This document shows positions 44,254-55,367 of a stretch of DNA of 64,000 bases, piece after piece (within the stretch, counting starts at the first letter, position 1; every line of letters begins with the position of its first letter). The notes below the pieces were generated by a model. The model was not told the origin of the DNA and ran no database searches. It saw nothing but the letters and a program-made list of their open reading frames with translations. The stretch lies in the NCBI GenBank assembly GCA_963556695.1, contig CAUWAG010000003.1, forward strand, positions 1,054,001 to 1,118,000, written 5' to 3'. The position numbers and the translations under genes were made by a program. The stretch comes from Anthostomella pinea (lineage: Eukaryota > Ascomycota > Sordariomycetes > Xylariales > Xylariaceae).

Positions 44254-45216
44254 CTACATGAACTTGGATGCAAATCCTAGGAGACTCGAAGCACCCGAAG
44301 ACGACCCTCCGCCACCCTGGCTCTTCATATACATCTTCAGGGCCATCTCCCCGGCCTTCATCACGGCCGACTCCTTGCTGCTGTCGCTCGAGACCTGGCC
44401 CTGGGAGGCCTTCTGGTCGAACAGCTAGAGGGCGCATCAGTTTTGGGTTACTTGGTTCTTCGTATGGTAAGGCGGCACGGCACATACCTTGCTAGCCTCG
44501 CCCATGGCAAGGCCTACAAAGGCGCTCTGGCTGTTGTTCCCCTGCATCTTATCAGCTGGGCTGTTCTGTCTATACCTACCTGCCAAAGACAGAGTCCCGT
44601 GGGGCGACATACGTGGGAGCTACCGCTCTGGCCACCCGAGAACATCTTCAGGGCCTGCATGGCAGCCGCCGAGCCCATGGACCGGTCGTCGGCCTCGTTG
44701 CCGTCGTCGCCGCCGGCGAAGTATCGCTTGTGCTGCTGCACAGCGTCTATCCAATTTCGGCATCAGCACCAGCACCATGCCCCTCGAAACCATTCTTTAT
44801 TTCCCTTCACCCCAGATTGCACGTACCGTCCTCGTCAACGTCCTCCTCGGCCAGCGACTGCTTCTTCTGTCCGAGCGCACCCAACAGGCTCGAGAACATG
44901 CTGCTGTCGCCGGAGCTGCCGGCGTGTCGGCTCGCGTGTTCGGCGGCTCCCCGCATGTCGTCGTCGTCGTCGCGGGGATAGCCTCCGCCGCCGCCGTAGG
45001 AGCCGCCTTGTGTCACTGGGGGGAGCAGTGTTAGATGTGGATACATCGTGATGCTGGAGAATACGTACTGTTGCCGCCGCCGTAGTTTCTGTTTTCGCCG
45101 TAGCTACGGTTCTCGCCATAGTTATCGTTGCCGCCGTAGTTTCTGTTGTCGCCATAGTCTGTTGTCACGCTGCGTGTTAGCTGCCCTCGTATATAGGAAT
45201 CGGGAATGGCCTCCAT
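44254..45216 (-). CDS. Beta-flanking-type protein (fungal DUF7721-like)
   Basis: Six short phases joined from five introns: 45069-45216, 44827-45015, 44613-44746, 44488-44541 and 44254-44424 give five exons and 231 codons in frame. Introns start GTACGT, GTACGT, GTATGT and GTATGT. The N terminus is a Tyr/Gly/Asn repeat (YGENRNYGGG). Next come SMFSSLLGALGQKKQSLAEE, then the conserved DAVQQHKRYFAGG, SMGSAAAMQALKMFSGG, NSQSAFVGLAMGEASKLFDQ and ESAVMKAGEMALKMYMKSQG segments seen in many ascomycete proteins annotated as beta-flanking protein. The molecular function is unknown to me. The start is the first in-frame Met after a candidate acceptor; a tiny upstream exon (ATGGCAG at 45302-45296) has the wrong phase. 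Confidence 0.8.
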
Positions 45217-46308
45217 GCCCAGCTGCCCGCACAGCTAGAGCTCGAGCGGGGTGGATGGTGGGGGAGTTCAGGGGTAAGGTCAACTATTGCGTACCTGCCA
45301 TCTTGTCTTGATAATGCCGAGGGGGATATATGTAGCTGGCTTGTGTCTGTTTCTGAGTTGACTCTTTGTATGCAGTAGGGTTCGGTAGCTGTTATGTTGT
45401 GAGAGGAGAAGAGGAGCTAGGTTAGACCATTTATTGTCTCGGTCTTGTTGGCTCTTGTCCCGTCGTCACAGCTGTGTCAGGAGGCATTGGATGACGTGTG
45501 CGGGGCACTTCGCATTGCCCTGCTGTTCCTCCAGCTGAAACGCCGCAACCCGTGCTGGAGCTGGTGACTTCAACCCCTTTTCATCGGCCTTCCCATAGGC
45601 AGATAGTCACGATCATCCCAACTGATCTGTATTGAATCACTGTACGGCGTCAAGAGCCTCAATAAGCTGGCAGATCCACAGTCTATGGTCTCAATTCCGC
45701 TGTCGTTGTTTGGTATTCTGTGGATCCATTCCGAAATATTCCTGGCCCAAAGCCAAGAACAGCTTCAGCGACGAACCCGACATTCTAGATTCTACGCCCA
45801 CCGGAACATGCGTTGGCTCAGAACTGGTCAATCAGATATTTGGCCTTTTCCGTGTCACGAGGCGTGAGGTGCACAAGGGGCCCGGCGTTGAGCGTGCCTC
45901 GCTGTCTGACCCCATCCCAGCCTGGTTCGGAATTGCAGCCAGCAGCAATGCCATCGTGAGTTACGCTATTCAGCCATTTCCCTCGAAAATGAACATGCCG
46001 ACACCCTGGTTCACAATGTGAGAAAAGGAAAAAAAGAAGAAGAAAAGGTATCTTGAATACCCTGTAGTTAGGTGCATTAGCGCAAGCAGCCACTGATGCG
46101 CTCCTGAAGCCATGTCTGAGAATGTTAGGTATGATATCGAACACATCTTTCACAGCCAAGTTGGCTTTCCCTTTTCCCTTCTGCCTTTCCCTTTTCCAGC
46201 GGCCGTTTGATTTTGCAACACCAGCCTCATACACCTCTTCCGTTCTGGCGTGCCCCTCTCGTCAACACAACCTCGCACCACCCGTGTCCTACACCTGCTC
46301 CTGTCGCT
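45217..46308. promoter_or_regulatory. Divergent upstream interval
   Basis: It separates the beta-flanking gene (minus) from the F-box-like gene (plus), so both promoters lie here. Frames of about 130-140 codons on both strands overlap and match nothing known. Confidence 0.4.
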
Positions 46309-47649
46309 ATGACCACCCCCACCGAGACCTTCCGGTTCATGGACCTCCCGACCGAAGTTCGGGACAACATCTACCACATCATTCTCTGCTCTTGGCCAGC
46401 TCCGAAGTCGACCTGGGATGAAGCTAGAAAGCTCGCCGTCGTGCCAGATGAGCCTGCCGTGATGCATCACAGGATTCATACGGGAATCCTTCTGGCCAAC
46501 TGTCAGATTCACAGAGACGCCACCGACGTACTGCTGAAGGGCAACCTGTTTGTCAAGGTGCAGATGCGTGCGTCAACGAACGTGCGGGCAGTCCTAGTGC
46601 CCAAGCAGGTTCCGATCGTGTCCATGACACCCTCTGTGGTCGCGGCTTTCAAAGGATACGCCCTGACGCATTCCATCAACATGGATGCCGATCTGCTCTT
46701 TCCGGTGGCCCATCTGATGATTCTTCACCGCGACTTGGACCTTTTCTGCCAGGCGGTGTCTGGTGACTACATTCAAGCTTGTGGGCCAAACCCGCAGCAT
46801 TGCATCACCATCCATAATCCATGGGAGACGACCTCAACCCCCAACTACATGAAAAACATCAAGAACCAGGTCAGTACCTGAAACTCCCAAGTGCCTCGAT
46901 CATCGCCGTTGCTCTTCCGTGCCTGAGACTCCAGCTTCCTCGGCGAAGTCCATGCGAGGTCCCACTGACGTTTTGATGATGAGCAGGAACGCCTTCTCCA
47001 GCCATATCGCGAGTATCTACGTGGTGCTCGATCGTTCAAGTTCCAGGGAAATGTTGTCAAGCCCGAGCTTGCCCGAGTCGTCGCCAATGAGGTAAAGGGG
47101 GAACCCATACCTGATGCCGAAGAACTCCTGTCGGATCTCCTACGCCAAAAGGCTTTGGGAAAGCAGTATTTCGACAACAGAGATAGCGTAAATGCCTCGG
47201 AGATGTGGGCCAAAGCTGCTATGCATGTCTTCCGTATGACCTCCTGGAACGCCTGGCCTCGCCTCATAGCCGACGCCGGGAGAGACCTCGCAAATAACAT
47301 CACAGAGGTTTACTTCCAGCTCAATGCGAACTTGGCCGCAAACAATCTTCGTGTGATGCAAGAGACGGCTGCCACGGACGTCGAGCTTGCGGGTCAATAC
47401 GCTGGTGCGGTGTACAGTGCCCTCGAAAAGGCATCTCAGGCGTCCCGGAAGTTGGGTACCGACTGGCAGCCCAGTCCTGATCAAGAGGCGAAGCTCTGTT
47501 ATCGATTGGCAGTCGCCCACCGCATCGCGGATGACAATATAGACGTCGCGGAGCAAGTGATCAATCATGCTGCCCGGCATCTTCCAAACGATAGGGCGAT
47601 CCAGCAGGAGGTGCAGGCGATCGCGAGATGGAAAGCGCGCCGGGGTTGA
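46309..47649 (+). CDS. F-box-like domain protein
   Basis: Two exons: 46309-46869 and 46987-47649, 407 residues. The intron begins GTCAGT, has an ACTGAC branch and ends GCAG. The N terminus FRFMDLPTEVRDNIYHIIL is the degenerate F-box start common in Pezizomycotina proteins with a C-terminal variable recognition region. The following 150 residues (HHRIHTGILLANCQIHRDAT...) fit the usual pattern after this F-box. The second exon is helical and TPR-like by eye (for example DVELAGQYAGAVYSALEKAS). It might serve as a substrate receptor of an SCF ubiquitin ligase, but that is inference. The ATG at 46309 directly precedes the F-box. Confidence 0.75.
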
Positions 47650-49028
47650 GTTCGTCTTGGAACATCTTGTCTCACGAACCCAGATGTCTTTCGTGCCCTT
47701 GAGACTGGACACTCGTTCAAATTGGGCTTTTCAGATGACCGTATTGCGATTTTATTGGATGTAGGAGATGTCGCGGAGGAGCAACATGAAAATTTCATGT
47801 CGCGTCGTGCAGTGATTGTTGAGTGCCTTCGGTATGTCATAAGCTGGGATCCCTCAACTCGATCACGCGACGGAATAGATATCTCAGGGGGTCCGGGCTG
47901 GTAAGACATGGAGACTTCCCATTTCCTTCCAAACCTGTGATGATATGTTTTGTGTCATCAACAGCAGCAGCAGTACCTTTACTGTCCATGGGCACTTTCA
48001 AAGAACTGGATTTTTAACATCATAACAATATCCCTCCAGTCATCTATGTATTGTGTCTGACTCCTCGCAGATGGAGAAACTCATGGTGTATGTCCTTGCT
48101 TGTCTGACGTGCTTGAAAAAGCCGTCCTTGCAAACTCGTGTCAAGTCAGATCAATGAGGATCTATCTTGGTATGAAGCGGCCATCAATACAGGAAACGAG
48201 CTGCTTGGCTTTCAGGTGACCGATACCGCCCCTTATTTGGGCAAATCAAACCCCTTTTAGACGCCAAACATTCTCCGGCGTAGGTCACCTGTTTAACCTG
48301 ATAAGGGCTCCTCTTAAGCCATCAGATGCTCGAAGTGTCAAAGCAGCGATTCTAAGAAGGCTCCTCGTCGCAGAGAATCCTAGGAAATTAGTTCGAATAA
48401 CTAAGCCCCTTGTTGCGCACGCAAGCCGGTCTGGTTTTAGAAGACAACTTGCCTCCCATACATGATTCACGACATTGAACGTCTAGTGATTCTACACCTC
48501 GTCTAGATTCCGTGCCTGATGGGCCCAGATATAGGGCTAGTCTGAAGGTCCCTTGGCAGATTACTACTTGAATAGCCTCGGTATATCACAAGAGACATGA
48601 ATGAATTATACCAACAAGTTCTAGAGATAGGATCTACCCTGGAGCCTGCAGTCACGCCTTATATAACCCAGCGCCTTTGCTTTCCGAATATTTGTTTCCA
48701 TGAAGTCTTCCGTATTAGTATAGCAGTGAGAGGGACTTGGATTTCAAGGTTTGAATGTAGTCTTGAGGCTGCACGGGAAATGAGTGCAGGAGCGGAAAAG
48801 AAAACTTTCACTGTAGCCATGTTTATCGCTGCAGTAACTGACGGCTCATCTGGCTTCTTTTGTTGCCCGCGTGCTAAATCATAATTTCAAAATTTCACTG
48901 AACACTCCTTCAATGTTTTCTTACAGTTCATTCCACAATCCCGTTGGTGTGCCTACCTTACAACTGCAAAGCCACGCCTCCGCGATTGCACCTTTACCAC
49001 CACTCAAGCTTGCCACCACTTCGTTGCA
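47650..49028. other. Intergenic interval, no supported gene
   Basis: Downstream of the F-box-like gene. The longest frames are about 95 codons and lack motifs. Some AT-richer sequence (48,460-48,900) could be decayed repeat, but no termini are visible. Confidence 0.4.
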
Positions 49029-50076
49029 ATGGACACATCTGAACGAAGTAAGAAAGAAGTTGTTGTATCTGCCGTTCGCAAAGCATGTGGTAAGATACCC
49101 TTACGTCTCGGGATGCACTCGTCACCTCATTGGGACTTCGCTGACTATCCAAAGAGGGCAAGACGGCCACGATGAAGACGGAGCACAAGACAGCGCCGCC
49201 GTATCTGCGGCGCCTATTCATGCACAGCGTACTAGAACCAAGCGAGCCCGGCATGACTCGGATGAGGGCGTGGACGAAGACGAGAACAAGAACGACAGCT
49301 CGCAACCCGTTATGGAACAGCGCAAGAGACGCATCACGCGAGCATGCGGCCAGTGCCACCGCGATCGGAAGACTACCAGCTTGTGGGAGGCAGGCTTCGA
49401 GCTTACCAACAAACTTGCTGTCATGATAGAGACGACTGGGGAGAGCGGCTTCCAGTTTAACGGTGTCACCCCGCCCTTCGTCCGGGTCTTCATAGTTCAA
49501 GACCCTGGAAACTTTAAACACTTCGAGGATTACGAGCACAACAAGAAGTTTACGCAACGTGCTGGTCTTCGCCGCTAGAATATAAACAACCAGCTGCCAT
49601 TAAGTGACGGTTCAACGGGTTATACCCTCGCCTCGACGACGACAATCTCTTCGATCTACCAATTCCCTCCGAGGTAGATACCGACTCCTTGGCCGGCGAA
49701 AATGCGACCATGCGCGGCCGAGATGTGGCCCTTGCGAAAAGAAAAGCACCGAATACACCTACGACCGCCCTAAGCTTCCCTCAGCCCTGAGGGGAAAGGA
49801 GGCCCAAGACCTCGACCAATCCACAGCCGTGCCGAGAGGCTGCTGGGACTCCTACTGCAGACCGAGGAGAATTTCGAGAACTCTGTCGTTGACATCCTGA
49901 AGCGTCAGGATTCGGCCAACCCGGGCGCCACAAACTTGGACTCAGTCCGTAATGACACCGAGATCGATCCGTTGGGAGAGCTATTTGCTAGCAGTCGCAT
50001 TGATGCGCTGCTAGAGGCGGGAAGCCTCAAGGGGGAGGAGGACCAGGTGGCCGAAGCAGCAGCCCCGAGTCAGTAG
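49029..50076 (+). pseudogene. Broken Zn2Cys6 transcription factor gene
   Basis: A fungal zinc-cluster DNA-binding domain is split. The first half, RRITRACGQCHRDR, ends at 49368. The second half, RRKCDHARPRCGPCEKK, starts near 49694, about 328 nt later and in another frame. The sixth Cys of the cluster is Tyr (STEYTYD). A further frame change near 49,800-49,825 precedes the continuation ERLLGLLLQTEENFENSVVD, a typical linker/dimerisation helix, which runs to a stop at 50076. Upstream, MDTSERSKK at 49029 and a KRARHDSDEG region also lie in different frames. The intervening 328 nt have no splice donor at the break, so they look like an insertion rather than an intron. The short total length suggests a truncated gene. 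Confidence 0.65.
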
Positions 50077-50456
50077 TTAGGCCTTCGGCTTTTGCTCGAA
50101 GGTTTGCGCTTTGTGTGAATATACATCGGGGTTTCTTTCTTTCTTCTAATTCTCGCAGAATTTCAAATTCAGCTCCGGCTACCATTCTCTGAAGGCGGTT
50201 GCGTTGTCTTGTCTTACGCCATTCCAAACTTCAACTGCTGCTTTGCCACGTGAGATAGTGACTGTGACGGCAACACCCTGTATGTAGCTGATATATATAT
50301 TGAGTCTCTATTTACTGTAAATCTTACGTATAGTCAGTGTTGAACCGAAGAGGGATCTCCCATCCCAGGGTATCTACCTAATCCTTTCCCTAGTCCAGTA
50401 CCCATTCATCACTATTAACGAGACCGCCAATATGTTCATATTGCAGCTGTGGCCGA
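50077..50456. other. Convergent interval
   Basis: 380 bp between the zinc-cluster pseudogene (plus) and the 3' end of the first FPGS gene (minus). It holds the 3' flanks only; nothing else is visible. Confidence 0.45.
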
Positions 50457-52114
50457 CTACAGCGCATCAGCGCCCTCTAATATACCCAGTGCTCCACCGA
50501 CGAGGTGCAAGCTCCCTGTGATGAGGCCTTGCACAGTCTCTCCCGCGCCCAGAGTCTTGCTCAGCCCCCTGACGTGATTGATCGCGTCTTCTATCGTCGG
50601 CAGCACAACCACCTTCGCCGACGGGTCCAACGAGGACCACTTCTCCGCAAAGGCATGCTGAGCCGTGAGCGCCTTGATGGCGTCGGGGTCATACTGGTGG
50701 TTGACGAAGTCTCGCTTATAGCCGGTGTCGGCGTACGTCACATTTGTGCAGAAGACCACATGCTCGAAGGTGCCCTGACCGTGCGACTTCAGCGTTGAAA
50801 GAATGCCCTCGAGGAAGTTGACTGCCTCCTCGCGGCCCTGCTGGTTGAAGATCAGGGCCTCGGGCCCGGACTTGCTCGCACACTCGCCTGCGAACCACTT
50901 CGAGGCCATTTTGAGACTGTCCACCGTGTGCGCTCCGTCGATATGCCAGATGATCGGCCCTTCGGCTTTGACTTCGCACCTGCCTCGCCACACGACTTGC
51001 TCGATACCGTCGACGAATTCTCTCGGCAACGTTGACGCGTTGCGTTCGAAGGTAGGCTCTATCTTCTGCAGCGCAGCCTCTGCCAGTGCGATGCCTAAGC
51101 TCGCGTTCTTCTTCTGGAAGAGGGCGTCCGGCCGAACATTGACACCCTCCAGTCTCGAGTCGACATCCAGGACCTTCAAAGAGACGCCCTTCTCCTTGGC
51201 TCGCTCCTGGAGCACGTTCGCCGCCCCGGATACCTGGTCAATCGTGAAAGCGGCACTGCCCGGTTTTATGATACCCGCCTTATGCCACGCAATCTTCTCT
51301 ACCGTGTCGCCGAGCGCAAAAACGTGGTCGATGCCAAGCGTGCTGATCCCGCTCGCTACCGGGCGTTCGACGATATTCGTCGCGTCGTACTCGCCACCGA
51401 TACCCGTCTCGTACACGGCCACATCCACGCGCTCCTGCAAGTACACATGGTAGCTCATGAGCGTCAGGTACCGGGCGTAAATCGGCCTCGTAGGCATGGG
51501 CAGACCCAAGCGGCGATCCACGACCACCTCGCCCTCGGTCTCCTCGGCGCGGGCGAGCCGATCCCATACGTCGAAGAAGTAGCGCGCGAACAGGTCCTCG
51601 CTCACGGGCGCGCCGTCGACGCGGATGCGCTCGCGTACGGCAATGAGGTGCGGGCTGGTGAAGAGGCCGATCTTGCGCGGCGCGCCGCGTGTCTTCTGGT
51701 GCTGCGCGAGGATCGAGGCCGCGAAGGCGCACGTGCTGCCCTTGCCCTTGGTGCCGGCGACGTGCACGATGTTCAGGCGGTCGAGGTCCGAGGGCGCGTA
51801 GCCGATGCGCCGCAGGTAGACCTGCATCTCGGCGATGGAGGCGGCATCGGGGCGGACGCCGGCCTTGCGCCGCGCTTCGATGGTCGCGTACGGGGTCTGC
51901 AGGGAGTTGAGCGCATCGATCGCGTCCTGTTCATGGCTGCCTTATTAGTATCGACTGTTGTTGAGGGCTTGAGCTGCGAGGTGCGTGGGGTCGTTGAGCG
52001 ATGGGCATTGCATACATTGTACGTCCGACCCGTCTGGCTTGCCATTGTGCGCCGGAAGATCGTATTGGCACTATTCACAATGTGTAAGCAGGCGCGTTGG
52101 AAGACATGATGCAT
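50457..52114 (-). CDS. Folylpolyglutamate synthase, paralogue 1
   Basis: Two exons: 52023-52114 and 50457-51936, 523 residues. The intron is GTACAA...ACTAATAAGGCAG; it is the only choice that keeps THEQDAIDALNSLQTPYATI in frame. The Mur-ligase-type P-loop is HVAGTKGKGST (residues 89-99). The folate/Mg region FTSPHLIAVRERI, the second motif YETGIGGEYDATN, the DGAHTVDSLKMASKWF stretch and the C-terminal GLITGSLHLVGGAL are all present. The enzyme adds glutamates to folates in cytosol and mitochondria. The first Met (52114) opens a basic presequence (MHHVFQRACLHIVNSANTIF), and a second in-frame Met at 52045 would give a cytosolic form. Dihydrofolate synthase (FOL3) is the main alternative. A paralogue lies 3.2 kb upstream in the same orientation. 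Confidence 0.9.
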
Positions 52115-52790
52115 TCCCAGAGATATCCGCCGTCAAATCATCATCGGCTGGACGGTATGCCGACTTGAGGTAATCTACAGGGAAAACCGCTTGGAGATAA
52201 AATGCAATATCGTCTGCGATATCGCAAGCTCCAAATCTGACAGTTGACTTGCCTCCACCCCTCTTTTTCTCCATTCCTGCTCCAGCTGGCAACATCTGGA
52301 ACAGTTGATGGTGTCAATAGGGGGGTGGCCATTTCACCAACTAGGAGGTAGGTAAGTATGTATTCAACATATTGCCGTCGCTCTTGTCCAGCCATCGCTC
52401 CGGCTTGAGCGAGTCCGGCTCCTTTCTTCCAATCAAGCAACTTCCAGAACAGAGACCAATAGCCACATCTAGTGACCCTGGTTAAACTTCTAGCAGCGCT
52501 ACTTACAAGGCAGATAATTACGGGCGTGCGATTGCGTAGCTGTACCTATGTCTGACTACCTATGGTAGGGTTGCACAATGCTGGCCCCCAGCCTTGCGGT
52601 AGCAACGAAAGCCGGACGCCACGAACATGTGCAGCCCAACTTGCAGCCTGATGAGCAGGCTCCGGCGTGCACGGCACGTGTTCTTTTATTCAGCTCTGGA
52701 CCGGCACCCCATCGCTAACATCACATAGATGAGTTTCAGACGCGCATCTTTCACGCGACACACCCCAGCATCGTCAGCAGGGCACACAAA
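52115..52790. promoter_or_regulatory. Divergent upstream interval of FPGS 1 and the membrane-protein gene
   Basis: 676 bp lie between the two start codons on opposite strands, so both promoters are here. Frames are short and no gene is supported. Confidence 0.45.
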
Positions 52791-54664
52791 ATGGCAGGAA
52801 AGACGAGAAAAACGCGTGGCATCTATGCTCGCGTTAAGGAACCCAAGGACAAGGATAAGACAAGTGATCTTGCGAAGGCAGATCCTGCACGCCACGTGTG
52901 GACACTCGCAACTCATATCTCAACGGAGCTGGTCGCGATAGGTGTGCTTGTCTGTGCGATTGTACTCGGAGCCTTTCGGCAAAACTTCGCCCTTAAGACC
53001 ACGTATATCTTCGGTGCGACTGTCGATGCCGACCTGCAGCTGGCCTTCCTCGGTCTGATCAACAAGATTCTTGACCTCTTGGTGACCAAGTCGCTCGAGG
53101 TCACCGCAGGCGTCCTGGTCACACTATGGATGACCACGAATACGTGGAATTTCACCAGAAAGGGTGCACCTTTGGGCGCAAGAATAGCAGACTTCGAGCT
53201 GAAGGATGAGCTTACGAAGCCCTGGGCGGCCGTCGTTGCCTTCTACAAGAGATGGTCTCTTGCTGGTTGGAAGGGGGCTGGGTGGATCAGGCTACTCGTT
53301 ACGCTGGCCGTCTCTGTTTGTCTATTGCTACAGGGACTTGCCGTCAATACACTCGGTGTGCCGAAAGCCAGATGGTTTCCGAGCGCCTCCGCACCGCTAG
53401 CTGTCCAGCACCCTGTCGCTCAGCTGCACGGTCTTGACTGGACGGGGTACTTGGGCTCGTCTTTCAACCTTGTCGGTGGCGGTGACATAGCCTCTCATGT
53501 TGCTGACGGCTTCATTGTAAGCTCAGCCAACCTGGCTTTCCAGCGCTTGGTTGGCGAGATGAGGGCAACGCCGTACGGCTGGCAACAGATCACCTTTGAC
53601 CTGCCTGACCGTTTCGCCGCGCTGGATTCGAGACACGACGGCTCCGCAGTCGTGGCCTTGCGATACAGAGTCAAATGGTTGTTGACACGTTCAACTGGTT
53701 GCAGACACATGGGTCACAGGACGCCCGCAAGGCAATAGGCTGGACCGGCTTGTTAAAGATGGCTACGCCTGCTTCACTGGTCAGCTGCGACGCCCTCCAA
53801 GATGGCATCGTTGGCCCCCCCAGCGGTGTAAGCATTATCGTCAATACGACCATCAACGGGGAGGACACCTACCCAAGTTTCATCATCCACCTGCTTCAGC
53901 AACCGGGCTTGGACTTTCCTGGCCTGTCTTGCGAAGTTGCATCCCAACGCTTGCTCTTCCCCGCCAAATTCTGGATGGTCGATGAGGCAACGACAGCCGA
54001 TGTTTTTATAGACGACTACGGCAAGACATACGACACGGACACATCAGCCCTGGTATCGCAGCCAGCAAATATAGACATTGCATCCGCTCTGGCATTGCAG
54101 ATGAAGGCAACCACAGCTCGACTGGAGACGCTGATCGACGGTCTGAATGCCGTGTGGTACATGCTGGCAGCCGCTCGGAACCTGAGGACTGCGCGAATGG
54201 AATACGCTTCGGATGCCGAAGCGATGGCGCCAGTACTGGCTTTGCTTGCTACTCGCTTATTATCCGTGGCCGACTGGAACGTCTCTTACACCGACGCGCA
54301 GCAAGTCACCTCTTCGCCGATCCAATGGCAGCTGTTTGGCTCGGGTCCGCGCTTGCCATGGGAATGGGTCACGGTGATGGTGGTTGGCGTGCTGATATTG
54401 GCACTGCTTGGGAGCCTGTACGTGTCTTTCGCGTACCGCATCGTGCCCGGCGAATGGCTTAAAGTAGGCGGGATGCTGATTGCCGCAAATTCTTCGTCAC
54501 CAATTGAGGGCTTGAAGGCCGCTCTGGGCGAACCTGAGGAGCAGCTAGAGACGATGCCGCTTGCCGTGCAAGAGAACGCCACTCGGATTGGGACGGTTGA
54601 GATCGTCCGTGCTGACAAGTTAATACCTATAATATATTTGCGTGGCATCTATCGCTGGGCATAG
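52791..54664 (+). pseudogene. Fungal multi-pass membrane protein gene with a single frameshift
   Basis: Two long frames together read as one protein of about 620 residues. The first runs from 52791 and is coding-like to about 53,670. The second continues from about 53,675 to the stop at 54664, shifted by one base. A one-base loss next to AGAGTCAAATGG would explain it, and no intron of workable size fits there. Predicted membrane segments are VAIGVLVCAIVLGAF, a second helix near residues 100-120, WIRLLVTLAVSVCLLLQGLA and, near the C terminus, WVTVMVVGVLILALLGSLYV. A large extracytoplasmic region lies between the third and last helices. I recognise the architecture from uncharacterised fungal proteins but not a function. 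It could be a true lesion or a sequencing error. Confidence 0.65.
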
Positions 54665-55367
54665 AATATGTATTATTTTTACGGTTCAGTAATAGTCCAG
54701 AAGCATGATTTGTTATTTCTACCTGTTCTTTCGATCGACGTTATAGTATTAGCCAAGCTAGAGAAGGGGCCTTGGGCATTTTCAAATGGACAGTCCATTT
54801 GTAAACGTGCACTTGCTACCGATCTAAAGATACTTTAGGTCCATAAAAATACCAAACAATAAGAGCTGGCTCAGGGAGCAAGATGGACGGAAGGCCAATG
54901 GAAATACGAGTGTCTGGTCTTCCCTCGGAGCATGCTGGTCGTGCTATGGAAATATCAGGCAGCCCATGTGAGTCCGAGGGAGTAATATGATCAGGTTTTT
55001 TGTTTCTCAAGGCTCCTCGAACTAGGACTTACTCTCCTCGAGGGACGAGAGGACCTGGGATCGTCACTTTGATTACTGCCAGCAGTGAAGGGGGTGAGTT
55101 GTAGGAGCGCACGTTGCCCGTCGACCCGTGTTTGAGCTTAGAGCAAGGCGTAGGCGCTTCAGACAGAGTGTCATTGATTCGCTCGTTATGCTCCGTGGCA
55201 GTGCCAGATTGGGTACGCTCTTTTTCGTTGCCTTATTCTTGGAGCTTCGGAATCAGATCGCAATCCTTCAGATCAGAAGCATGGGCGTGCCACCCTCTGT
55301 TGCAGCGTGCCATTGGCCTTTGCCTTGACAATCACCATATTTGTCTTTACATGGCTGTTCTAGCCTC
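54665..55367. other. Convergent interval
   Basis: It holds the 3' ends of the membrane-protein gene (plus) and FPGS 2 (minus). No separate gene or RNA is seen. Confidence 0.45.

Noticed and set aside
51282..52109. 275-codon plus-strand frame
   Set aside because: Antisense to the first FPGS gene in GC-rich sequence, where opposite frames stay open by codon bias; the FPGS motifs settle the strand.
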